DNA of 14,816 bases, from assembly GCA_905209135.1 (NCBI GenBank), contig CAJLRT010000008.1, positions 1-14,816 on the forward strand, read 5' to 3'. A program made the position numbers and the translations under genes. This DNA comes from an uncultured Eubacteriales bacterium. GTDB taxonomy: Bacteria; Bacillota; Clostridia; Oscillospirales; UMGS1783. This document shows, in pieces, positions 6,631 to 13,177 of the stretch. The notes beneath the pieces are model-generated. The model searched no databases, was not told where the DNA came from, and saw only the letters and a list, made by a program, of their open reading frames with translations. The first letter of the stretch is position 1; every line of letters begins with the position of its first letter.

Positions 6631-6990
6631 TCAGAATAGCTTCAGGTCGTCGTCAAACAGTGAAATGACCTGGGTAAGGCGCAGGATTTTTGTTACAGAA
6701 TCCAGGTTCTCCCTGCGCTTTTCGCTGATGAAGGGGCGCAGGGCTTTGAGCAGGCGGACCCTGTCGTCCTCCGAGCCGAACTTGCCCAGCGCCGCCATGA
6801 TCTTGCCGGCGTCCATTCCGCCCAGAGGGCCCGGCCCGCCCTCCGGCGCGCCGCCGGACCGCTCCTGTGCGCCGGACTGTTCTTCCGAATCCTTCTTCTC
6901 CGATTTCATGAATCCGGAAAATGTTTTTAACAGCTCCACGTTCCGATCGTCTTCTAAAAATTCTGTGATTTTAGAAGCCATATCATCCAT
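6631..6990 (-). CDS. Hypothetical protein, 119 aa, second gene of small operon
   Basis: Function not recognised. The N-terminal third (1-35) is a charged helix, DRNVELLKTFSGFMKSEKK. Residues about 36-62 are a Gly/Ser/Glu/Pro-rich linker. Residues about 63-119 are helical, with EDDRVRLLKALRPFISEKRR as the most distinctive segment, followed by ENLDSVTKILRLTQVISLF. This LLKALRPF-xSEKRR pattern resembles a family of short clostridial hypothetical proteins I have seen without assigned role. There is no signal peptide and no membrane segment. The start codon overlaps the stop of the preceding gene by one base (TAATG at 6992-6988), indicating translational coupling and a shared role. Next gene starts 16 bp downstream. 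Confidence 0.75.
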   Translation of the reverse strand: MDDMASKITEFLEDDRNVELLKTFSGFMKSEKKDSEEQSGAQERSGGAPEGGPGPLGGMDAGKIMAALGKFGSEDDRVRLLKALRPFISEKRRENLDSVTKILRLTQVISLFDDDLKLF

Positions 6991-7268
6991 TATTTATCAC
7001 CCAGTATCTTCCGGATGTTCGCCATCGCTTTCTCGCTCGATAAAATCTGCTGGATCAGCGCCGGATCATCCAGCACGGTCGAGAATTTATCCAGGTCCTC
7101 TTTGGATACGAACTTCAAAAGCTGCCTGAGCCGGTCTTTGTCCTTGAGCAGGTCGTCGAGCACCGCCGCGTCCCGGCCCAGCGTCTGTTTCGCCTGCGCG
7201 GCGGCGCGGTCGAATTTCTCCTGGTTATCCCGCCGGAACTTCTCCAGCATGTCGTCGTCATATTTCAC
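6990..7268 (-). CDS. Hypothetical helical protein, 92 aa, first gene of small operon
   Basis: Function not recognised. The protein is small, highly charged and almost entirely helical: DDDMLEKFRRDNQEKFDRA at the start, then LDDLLKDKDRLRQLLKFVSK and DLDKFSTVLDDPALIQQILS. The last part repeats a pattern of short amphipathic helices ending in GDK. I prefer the GTG at 7268 because GGTGGAG at 7281-7275 sits seven bases upstream; a GTG at 7280 would add four residues but would overlap its own ribosome binding site. No signal or membrane segment is seen. It leads an operon with two further small proteins, one of which has a hydrophobic tail, so the set may form a membrane-attached complex; that is inference. 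No clear promoter: a TATGAT lies just upstream with a poor -35. Confidence 0.75.
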   Translation of the reverse strand: MKYDDDMLEKFRRDNQEKFDRAAAQAKQTLGRDAAVLDDLLKDKDRLRQLLKFVSKEDLDKFSTVLDDPALIQQILSSEKAMANIRKILGDK

Positions 7269-7439
7269 TGTAATCTCCACCCTTTATCATACTGACTCCG
7301 GCCCGTTCCTTTAATAAACTATATGTGCCCGCCCGCCCCGTTATGATAGGCCGGCGGCGTCAGGCGCATGACCGGCGCCGCATTACAGTATATGCGCCGG
7401 GCGCAAAATCGGTGTAACGAATCGTTCATGAGTTTGCAA

Positions 7440-7468
7440 TTGACTTTTCGCGCGCCTTGCAGTATGCT
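7440..7468 (+). promoter_or_regulatory. Promoter of the 27-residue peptide gene
   Basis: TTGACT (7440-7445), 17-bp spacer, TATGCT (7463-7468). A TATAAT at 7472-7477 also lies close by. Transcription would start near 7475-7484, only about 25-30 nt before the small ORF. Confidence 0.7.
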
Positions 7469-7506
7469 TATTATAATATTTTCCGCATACGGACTGGAGG
7501 GACAGG

Positions 7507-7590
7507 ATGAAACGCATTGTCTGCTGGATTCTGATTATCGCGATGCTGCTGTCGCTTCTGACCAGCGTCATCATCGCGCTGCTGGCCTGA
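7507..7590 (+). CDS. Putative 27-aa hydrophobic membrane peptide
   Basis: A complete miniature gene. ATG at 7507 has GGAGGG seven bases upstream; TGA ends at 7590. The peptide begins MKRIVCW, two positive charges followed by an aromatic residue, then continues with about 20 almost purely hydrophobic residues (Ile, Leu, Val, Ala, Met) interrupted only by Ser16, Thr19 and Ser20, and ends in ALLA. This would make one transmembrane helix with the N-terminus inside. A good promoter stands 40 bases before it and a T-tailed hairpin follows it by 27 bases, so the unit is transcriptionally self-contained. Options are a small membrane protein, a type I toxin-like peptide, or a regulatory leader peptide. 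No homolog is recognised by eye. Confidence 0.6.
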   Translation: MKRIVCWILIIAMLLSLLTSVIIALLA

Positions 7591-7616
7591 CCGCACGGCG
7601 CGCGCCTGTCGGATAC

Positions 7617-7644
7617 GGCCCCCATACCGGGGGCCTTTTGTTTT
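7617..7644 (+). terminator. Terminator after the 27-aa peptide gene
   Basis: GGCCCCC (7617-7623), loop ATACC, GGGGGCC (7629-7635), then TTTTGTTTT. Confidence 0.85.
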
Positions 7645-7755
7645 GCGCCGGGCAGACCCGTCTGCGCTGACGGCGCCCGCAGGCGCAGGGCGCTCGGGGA
7701 CGGCCCTGGCGGCGACGGGAGAGCGGGCGGGCTGCGCAAACCGGGGCGGCTTTGG

Positions 7756-7793
7756 ACCGGGGAGATATTTTTACGTATCTTCCCGGTTTTTTT
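7756..7793 (+). terminator. Strong terminator without an obvious gene in front of it
   Basis: ACCGGGGAGATA (7756-7767) pairs with TATCTTCCCGGT (7776-7787), 12 bp with one G-T pair, closed by a T-rich loop and followed by a run of T to 7793. The 120 bases before it are GC-rich, without an ORF, and able to fold (see findings). Confidence 0.82.
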
Positions 7794-7806
7794 GCCTCTT
7801 TTTGGG

Positions 7807-7835
7807 TTGACAAACCACGCCGGTTCCTGCATAAT
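7807..7835 (+). promoter_or_regulatory. Near-consensus sigma-A promoter with no ORF behind it
   Basis: TTGACA (7807-7812), 17-bp spacer, CATAAT (7830-7835). TTGACA is mirrored by TGTCAA at 7835-7840, an inverted repeat that brackets the promoter core and could bind a dimeric regulator. The start would be near 7842. The first ORF with a ribosome binding site is 230 bases further on. Confidence 0.75.
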
Positions 7836-7841
7836 GTCAAG

Positions 7842-7922
7842 TAGAAGCATGCAAGCGCGTCAGACTGCGCACAGGACCGGCACGGCTGCCGAAAATCCTT
7901 TCGCACACGGCGCGCCTTTTTT
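7842..7922 (+). ncRNA. Candidate small RNA of about 80 nt, or attenuated leader of the GH2 operon
   Basis: Begins at the start predicted from the promoter at 7807-7835. It contains the short hairpin GCGC/GCGC around 7855-7870 and ends with GGC-T-GCCG (7884-7891) pairing to CGGC-GC-GCC (7908-7916), followed by T6, GGG and T7. The last part looks like an intrinsic terminator with an internal loop. It could be a free small RNA or an attenuator in the leader of the glycosidase gene at 8071. No known RNA family was recognised. Confidence 0.4.
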
Positions 7923-7967
7923 GGGTTTTTTTAATATTGCAATCATGTTTTCAACACTTTTTGGGGG

Positions 7968-7993
7968 ATAAATGAACGCTTTTGGTCATTTAT
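7968..7993. promoter_or_regulatory. Inverted repeat upstream of the GH2 promoter, candidate operator
   Basis: ATAAATGA (7968-7975) and TCATTTAT (7986-7993) are a perfect 8-bp inverted repeat with a 10-bp centre, arms 18 bp apart centre to centre. It ends just before the putative -35 (TTGATA, 7994-7999). The position fits an activator or repressor site for the glycosidase operon. Confidence 0.45.
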
Positions 7994-8017
7994 TTGATAG
8001 ATTCAGCGCAGAGCTCA

Positions 8018-8026
8018 TGGTATAAA
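8018..8026 (+). promoter_or_regulatory. Extended -10 promoter of the GH2-GH36 operon
   Basis: TGGTATAAA at 8018-8026 is an extended -10. TTGATA at 7994-7999 is a possible -35 but 21 bp away, too far for a normal spacer, which would fit a promoter needing an activator. A core palindrome AAACGTTT (8046-8053), like the centre of LacI-family operators, lies between it and the ribosome binding site. Confidence 0.55.
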
Positions 8027-8070
8027 TTATATTATATATATGTCAAAACGTTTAGGAGGAGAAACTTACT

Positions 8071-10944
8071 ATGACGGATGCGGACAACACAAAATACACG
8101 CTGGCCGAGGGCTGGGTCATTGCGACGGACCCGGACGACCTCGGCCGCGCAGAAGAGTGGTTCCGACAGGTCCGGGACGGGGCGGAGCCGACTGTCGTGC
8201 CCTCCATCATCCAGCAGACCTTTCCCGACTACCACGGCGTGGCCTGGTACTGGAACCGCTTTACCCCGCGCCTGAAAAAAGGCGACACGGACCGCGTTAT
8301 TCTCCAGTTCGGCGGCGCGGACTACAAGGCCGACGTGTGGCTGGACGGCGAATACCTCGGCAGCTTTGAAGGCGGTGAAACGCCGTTTGCCTTTGATGTG
8401 ACGGACATTGCGGCGCTGGGCGGGGAAAACCTCGTCGCCGTGCGCGTGCTCAACCCCACCGACCACGACATTGACGGGCTGAATATCACCAACGTCCCCA
8501 ACCGCAACAAGTGCATGAAGCCCTGGGCCGGCAACGGCAACAATATCGGCGGACTGATGTACGCCGTGAATATGCACGTCGTACCCAACGTATACATTAC
8601 GGATATTTTTGCCCAGAGCGATATACACACCGGGCGCATGAGCGTGGACCTTGCGCTGACCAACGCCTCGGGCGCCGACGGCTGCGGCACCATCCGCGTG
8701 GACGTGGTTGACAACGGCGGAAACGGACAAAGCGTTGCGTCCAGGCAGTTCCGGGCCGATTTTGTCAAGGGCGACAACGAATACAAGGTAGAGCTTACCG
8801 TGGACGACCCCGTGCTGTGGGACATTGACGACCCGCATCTTTACCGTGTCAACGTCACGGTGGAGACGGAGGCCGGGCTCCACAGCAAATCGGTGCGGCA
8901 CGGGTTCCGCGAGTTTCTCGTAAAGGACGGGTTCTTCTATCTCAACGGCCGCCGCATCTTCCTCAAGAGCGCGCACACCGGTAACGCATTCCCCGTCGGC
9001 CAGATGATCCCGACCTTTGTCAAGCAGACGCGCGAGGATTTCGTGTTTGCCAAGGCGTACGGGTTCAACTGCATACGCAACATTGCCGGCATGCTCCGGC
9101 CGGAGCAGCTCGACCTGTGCGACGAGATCGGCCTGCTCATCTATTCCGAATGCTTCGCGGCCTGGCAGCTCGGCGTCGGCAACTGCCCCATCGGCGATGA
9201 GGAGGCCATGCTGCAGCGCTTCGACAACAGCACAAGCTATATGATTAAACGCGACCGCAACCATCCGTGCGTCGTTATGTGGGGCCTGCTCAACGAGACG
9301 CTGGAGACAAGCGTTTTCTGGCGCGCCGTGCGCTACCTGCCCATCGGCCGCCGGCTCGACCCGTCCCGCCTGTTCCTGCTCAGCAGCGGCCGGTTTGAAT
9401 CCTGCTTCGAGGTGGGAAGCGCCTCCAACCCCGGCAGCTACGCCTGGGAGAACGTCTGGGGCGACGACGGCGCGGACAAACCCGAATACCGCGGATTCAA
9501 CCCGTATGCGGTCTCCATGTCCGCGCCGGGCAGCGGCGATTTCCACGACTATCCCATCGTCCCGCACCCGCCCGAGGTCGTCGAGCGCATCCGCAGTTTC
9601 GGCGCGGGCACAAAGCCCGTTTTCCTCTCGGAGTACGGGATTGGTTCCCTGTTCCATGTAATAGACGAGTGGCGGCAGTTTGAACAGCACCACACCCGCG
9701 CCGATCTTGAGGACGCGTCCTGGCTGGCCTATCAGGCAAACTCGCTCCTGCGCGACTGGGCGCGGTTCGGGCTGGAATCCGTATACCCCTTCCCCGAGCA
9801 GATGCTCAACGACAGTTACCGGCTCTCGGCGCGCTACCGCACCATCGGCTTTAACCTGATCCGCTCCAACCCCAATCTGTGCGGCTTCAACCTGACCGGC
9901 CTGCTCGACCATGGCTTCAGCGGCGAGGGGCTCTGGAGCTACTGGCGCAGAAACAAGCCGGCCATGTTCGACGCCGTTGCCGACGGCTGGTCGCCCCTGC
10001 GCTGGTGCCTGTTTGCAACGCCCACGCACGCCTATGCCGGCCGGCCCTTCCAGGTCGAGGCGGTGCTCGCGACCGAGGACGCGCTGCAGCCGGGCAGATA
10101 CCCCGCCTCGTTCGCCATTGTGGGCGAACAGGGGCCTGTATGGAGGCAGGACGCCGAGATCGTGATCCCGGAGGATATGCCCTTTGCCGTGCCGGTGCTC
10201 AAGGAGGAGGTAATCCTCGACGTGCCGACCGGGAAGTACTCCCTGATCGCCAACATGAACGCAGGCGGCTCGCCCACCGGCTCGAAGCTTGACTTCTACA
10301 TCACCAACGAAGCCGATTACCCGGCCCTCGACGGCGAGGCGACGGTGTGGGGACTGAAGGAGGAGACGAACATCTTCCTCATCTCCATGGGCCTCAAGCT
10401 CACGCCCTTCTCCACTGAGAGCAAGGCCGGGCGCATTCTCGTCGGGAACCCGGAGGACATTGACAACGAGGCCAAGTGGAACCATCTGATGGCGCTGGCC
10501 AGTCAGGGCGCGGACGTGCTGTTCCTGAACTCCGATCTGTTCAGCGGCAACGACGAGCGCTGTGCAAGGCTTCCCATTCCGGGCGGCATGAAAGTGACCT
10601 TTATCCGCGACTGGCTGTACCACAAGGAGTGCATTGCAACGCACAGCCCCGTCTTTGACGGACTCAACGGCGCGGGGATTGTGGACTACGACTACTACGA
10701 CCAGGTATACCCGCACAATCAGCTCGAAGGCGAAGCGCTGCCGGACGACGTCATCTGCCCGTGCTTCTACACCGGCTCGCACCTGTACGACGGCTCCTAC
10801 GGCGCGTTCCACAACATTGCGGCGTACAACTGCGGCGCAGGACGGCTGATCCTCAACACTTTCTATATTGAGGAAAACCTCGGCGTCAACCCCGCGGCTG
10901 ACCGGATGCTGCTCAACTTTGTAAAATACACGCGCGAATCATAA
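8071..10944 (+). CDS. Glycoside hydrolase family 2 enzyme (beta-galactosidase/beta-glucuronidase superfamily), 957 aa
   Basis: Retaining exo-glycosidase, predicted cytoplasmic since no signal peptide is present. Domain order: N-terminal jelly-roll sugar-binding domain (about 45-190, with VILQFGGADYKADVWLDGEY), Ig-like domain (about 195-290), then the TIM barrel starting at FFYLNGRRIFLKSAH. The acid/base is Glu409 in VVMWGLLNET and the nucleophile Glu521 in KPVFLSEYGIG, both family motifs. After the barrel come about 300 more residues: a beta domain and a final alpha/beta part (about 785-957, starting GRILVGNPEDID) that resembles the glutamine-amidotransferase-like domain of other large glycosidases. 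The substrate (galactoside, glucuronide, mannoside) is not decidable by eye. AGGAGGAG at 8054-8061 supports the ATG. It is followed 119 bp later by a GH36 gene, indicating joint use on oligosaccharides carrying alpha- and beta-linked sugars. Confidence 0.93.
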   Translation: MTDADNTKYTLAEGWVIATDPDDLGRAEEWFRQVRDGAEPTVVPSIIQQTFPDYHGVAWYWNRFTPRLKKGDTDRVILQFGGADYKADVWLDGEYLGSFEGGETPFAFDVTDIAALGGENLVAVRVLNPTDHDIDGLNITNVPNRNKCMKPWAGNGNNIGGLMYAVNMHVVPNVYITDIFAQSDIHTGRMSVDLALTNASGADGCGTIRVDVVDNGGNGQSVASRQFRADFVKGDNEYKVELTVDDPVLWDIDDPHLYRVNVTVETEAGLHSKSVRHGFREFLVKDGFFYLNGRRIFLKSAHTGNAFPVGQMIPTFVKQTREDFVFAKAYGFNCIRNIAGMLRPEQLDLCDEIGLLIYSECFAAWQLGVGNCPIGDEEAMLQRFDNSTSYMIKRDRNHPCVVMWGLLNETLETSVFWRAVRYLPIGRRLDPSRLFLLSSGRFESCFEVGSASNPGSYAWENVWGDDGADKPEYRGFNPYAVSMSAPGSGDFHDYPIVPHPPEVVERIRSFGAGTKPVFLSEYGIGSLFHVIDEWRQFEQHHTRADLEDASWLAYQANSLLRDWARFGLESVYPFPEQMLNDSYRLSARYRTIGFNLIRSNPNLCGFNLTGLLDHGFSGEGLWSYWRRNKPAMFDAVADGWSPLRWCLFATPTHAYAGRPFQVEAVLATEDALQPGRYPASFAIVGEQGPVWRQDAEIVIPEDMPFAVPVLKEEVILDVPTGKYSLIANMNAGGSPTGSKLDFYITNEADYPALDGEATVWGLKEETNIFLISMGLKLTPFSTESKAGRILVGNPEDIDNEAKWNHLMALASQGADVLFLNSDLFSGNDERCARLPIPGGMKVTFIRDWLYHKECIATHSPVFDGLNGAGIVDYDYYDQVYPHNQLEGEALPDDVICPCFYTGSHLYDGSYGAFHNIAAYNCGAGRLILNTFYIEENLGVNPAADRMLLNFVKYTRES

Positions 10945-10950
10945 TGCCGG

Positions 10951-11028
10951 GGCATGGAAAACGACTGCGCATATGCGGGCGGGCGGCTCCGCCCGCAGGC
11001 GCGGCGGGTTTCATGCCTCTGTTTTTTT
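10951..11028 (+). promoter_or_regulatory. Folded intercistronic segment between GH2 and GH36, possible leaky terminator
   Basis: Outer arms GGCATG-GAAA (10951-10960) and TTTCATGCC (11009-11017) enclose a GC-rich hairpin (GGGCGG/CCGCCC around 10981-10995), followed by TCTG and T7 (11022-11028). The T tract is four bases from the stem, so it may lower rather than stop transcription into the GH36 gene, or protect the upstream mRNA end. Confidence 0.45.
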
Positions 11029-11063
11029 CCAAAAAGATTCAATAATAAAAAGGAGACTTTTGC

Positions 11064-13085
11064 ATGAACCAGACTTTGCCGACCTCTGTTGTCCCGGCGG
11101 ACATGCAGCGCATTCGGGACCTGATGCAGGGATATATCACCGACGCGGCGGCGCTGCCCATCAGCTTTGTGTACGGCGGCGAGCGCATCAAGGGCCTGCC
11201 CGCGCGCTTTGCGCCCACGGTAAAAGAGGAGAAAAAGGACGGCGTAATTGAGCGCACGTTCACCGGAACCGACGAGACCGGACTCGAAATCACCGTGGTG
11301 ACAACCGAGTACACCGACTTCCCCGTCGCCGAAATCGTCGCGTATTTCCGCTCCCGCGACAAGGACACCCCCATTCTGCGCGACATCCTCGCGTTCGACG
11401 GGAGATTTGACGGGAAACGGCCCGTGCTCTACCACAACACCGGCGACTACTTCAGCTCCAACGGGTATGAGACGCGCAGCGAGCTGATGGAGCCCAATTT
11501 CCAGACGCATATGAATTTTGCCCCCACCGGCGGCAGGGCCTGCGACGAGGCTTTCCCCTATTTCAAAATCCAGTATGAGGGGTTCGGGCTCAACATCGCC
11601 GTCGGCTGGCCGGCGCAGTGGAAAGCGAATTTCCGTTCGCTGGAGGGCGGCGTCGCGCTCCAGGCGGGCCAGGAGATTACGCACCTGTACATCAAGCCGG
11701 GCGAGACCATCCGCACCCCGCGCATTACCGTGATGGCATATGAGGGCGACTATGCGCGCGGAATCAATATGTGGCGGCGCTGGTATTTCAAGCACATCCT
11801 GCCCCGGCCAAACGGCAGGCCCATCCCCAAAATGATGCACGCCAGCTACAACGGCGGCGGGCCGGAGTTTACCGAATCGACCGAAGAGAACCAGCTCGAA
11901 TACATCCAGAAGTACATTGACACCGGCATGCCCTACGACTGCTGGTGGATTGACGCGGGCTGGTACGACTGTACGCTGCCCGACGGCTCCAAGTTCTGGC
12001 CGCTGACCGGCAACTGGTATGCGGACCAAAAGCGATATCCGATCGGGCTGCGCCCCATCTCCAACAAGCTGCACGACAACGGCATGAACTTCCTGCTCTG
12101 GTTCGAGCCGGAACGGGTGCGCGAAGGCACCTGGCTGGCAAAAGAGCACCCCGAATGGATCCTGCGCTGCGAGGAGGAATATGACGACGGGGATTTCGGG
12201 ACCACGAAAAACCGCCTGCTGAATCTGGGCGACCCGGACTGCTGTGATTTCATGATCGGCTATATCTCCACCCTGCTCCGGCTCAGCGGCGTGGACATTT
12301 ACCGGCAGGACTTCAATTTCCCGCCGCTGCGCGTTCTGCGCGCACAGGACGGTTTCGACCGGCAGGGCGCCGCGGAAAACCTGTATGTGCAGGGATATCT
12401 CCGCTACTGGGACGGGCTGCTGCAGCACTGCCCCGGCCTGTGGATTGACTCCTGTTCCTCCGGCGGCCGCCGCAACGACCTGGAGACGCTGCGCCGCTCG
12501 GTGCCCCTGCACTACACCGATTACGGCTACGGCAACCACCCCGTCAAGCAGGCGTTTCAGATTACGATGCACTCCTGGATGCCGTACTTCCGCTCCTTTG
12601 CCGTCAACTGGGACCGCGAGGACGGCACGTACGCACGGCACCCGGAGGACGTTGTCAGCCGGCCGGCCGACAATTTTGCACGGCACAACGCCATTGCCGC
12701 GTTCTTCGGCCCCGGGTTCGGGCTGGACGTCACCGACGGGGACCGCGTCATGTACGAGGTGTGGAACTGCGCTTCCGACCTTTTGCTGGAGAGCGACTTC
12801 TACGCGCTGACCGAATACTCCAAGAGCCCGGAGAGCTTCTACTCCATTCAGTTCGACTGTCCTGAAAAGGGCAAGGGCTACATCCAGGGCATACGCAACA
12901 CCCGCTGCCCGCACGAGTCCTGGACCGTGTACCCGCAGGGGTTCGAGCCGGGGGGCAGCTACGCGTTTGAGAACCTGGAGACCGGAGAGGCCTTTACCAA
13001 AACCGGCGACGAGCTGCTGGAGCATGGATTTACCATGGCGATGCCGAAGCGCACCGGTTATATCTGGTTCTACGAAAAGGTATAG
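11064..13085 (+). CDS. Glycoside hydrolase family 36 (alpha-galactosidase-like), 673 aa
   Basis: Predicted retaining alpha-galactosidase or related enzyme of clan GH-D, cytoplasmic, no signal peptide. An N-terminal beta-supersandwich (about 1-245) is followed by the TIM barrel: WWIDAGWYD (294-302), LLWFEPERV (344-352), nucleophile Asp416 in YRQDFNF and acid/base Asp472 in DSCSSGGRRND. Classical GH36 enzymes read KWDxN at the nucleophile and CSGGGGRxD at the acid/base; both motifs deviate here, so it belongs to a divergent subgroup and alpha-N-acetylgalactosaminidase or another alpha-glycosidase activity remains possible. The C-terminal about 90 residues form a beta domain. AAGGAGA nine bases upstream supports the ATG. 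It forms an operon with the GH2 gene and ends in a strong terminator. Confidence 0.92.
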   Translation: MNQTLPTSVVPADMQRIRDLMQGYITDAAALPISFVYGGERIKGLPARFAPTVKEEKKDGVIERTFTGTDETGLEITVVTTEYTDFPVAEIVAYFRSRDKDTPILRDILAFDGRFDGKRPVLYHNTGDYFSSNGYETRSELMEPNFQTHMNFAPTGGRACDEAFPYFKIQYEGFGLNIAVGWPAQWKANFRSLEGGVALQAGQEITHLYIKPGETIRTPRITVMAYEGDYARGINMWRRWYFKHILPRPNGRPIPKMMHASYNGGGPEFTESTEENQLEYIQKYIDTGMPYDCWWIDAGWYDCTLPDGSKFWPLTGNWYADQKRYPIGLRPISNKLHDNGMNFLLWFEPERVREGTWLAKEHPEWILRCEEEYDDGDFGTTKNRLLNLGDPDCCDFMIGYISTLLRLSGVDIYRQDFNFPPLRVLRAQDGFDRQGAAENLYVQGYLRYWDGLLQHCPGLWIDSCSSGGRRNDLETLRRSVPLHYTDYGYGNHPVKQAFQITMHSWMPYFRSFAVNWDREDGTYARHPEDVVSRPADNFARHNAIAAFFGPGFGLDVTDGDRVMYEVWNCASDLLLESDFYALTEYSKSPESFYSIQFDCPEKGKGYIQGIRNTRCPHESWTVYPQGFEPGGSYAFENLETGEAFTKTGDELLEHGFTMAMPKRTGYIWFYEKV

Positions 13086-13103
13086 GCGGGCATAGCACAG
13101 GAC

Positions 13104-13139
13104 GGCGGCGGGCCGTTGAACGGCCCGCCGCCTGATTTT
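13104..13139 (+). terminator. Terminator of the GH2-GH36 operon
   Basis: A perfect 13-bp stem, GGCGGCGGGCCGT (13104-13116), loop TGA, ACGGCCCGCCGCC (13120-13132), followed by TGATTTTA. The T tract is short but the stem is very stable. Confidence 0.85.
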
Positions 13140-13143
13140 ACCC

Positions 13144-13157
13144 GCGGAACGTTCCGC
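13144..13157. repeat. 14-bp perfect palindrome before the lipoprotein gene
   Basis: GCGGAACGTTCCGC is a perfect palindrome placed between the operon terminator and the ribosome binding site of the lipoprotein gene. It may be an operator or a small mRNA hairpin near the translation start. Confidence 0.5.
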
Positions 13158-13177
13158 TCTGGAAAGGAGTGCGCGCA

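Noticed and set aside
7849..7971. Possible 40-codon ORF inside the candidate small RNA (ATG in GCATGCAAGC)
   Set aside because: There is no ribosome binding site before the ATG, composition is not protein-like, and it reads through the terminator hairpin and T tracts.
8041..8056. Catabolite repression (cre) site at AAAACGTTTA
   Set aside because: Only the inner AAACGTTT core is symmetric; the outer positions do not match the cre consensus on both sides. Kept only as a possible LacI-type core.
8032..10812. 926-codon open frame on the minus strand opposite the GH2 gene
   Set aside because: It is fully antisense to a gene with clear catalytic motifs. The translation is Val/Ala/Gly/His-rich without any domain, as expected from strong GC bias at third codon positions.
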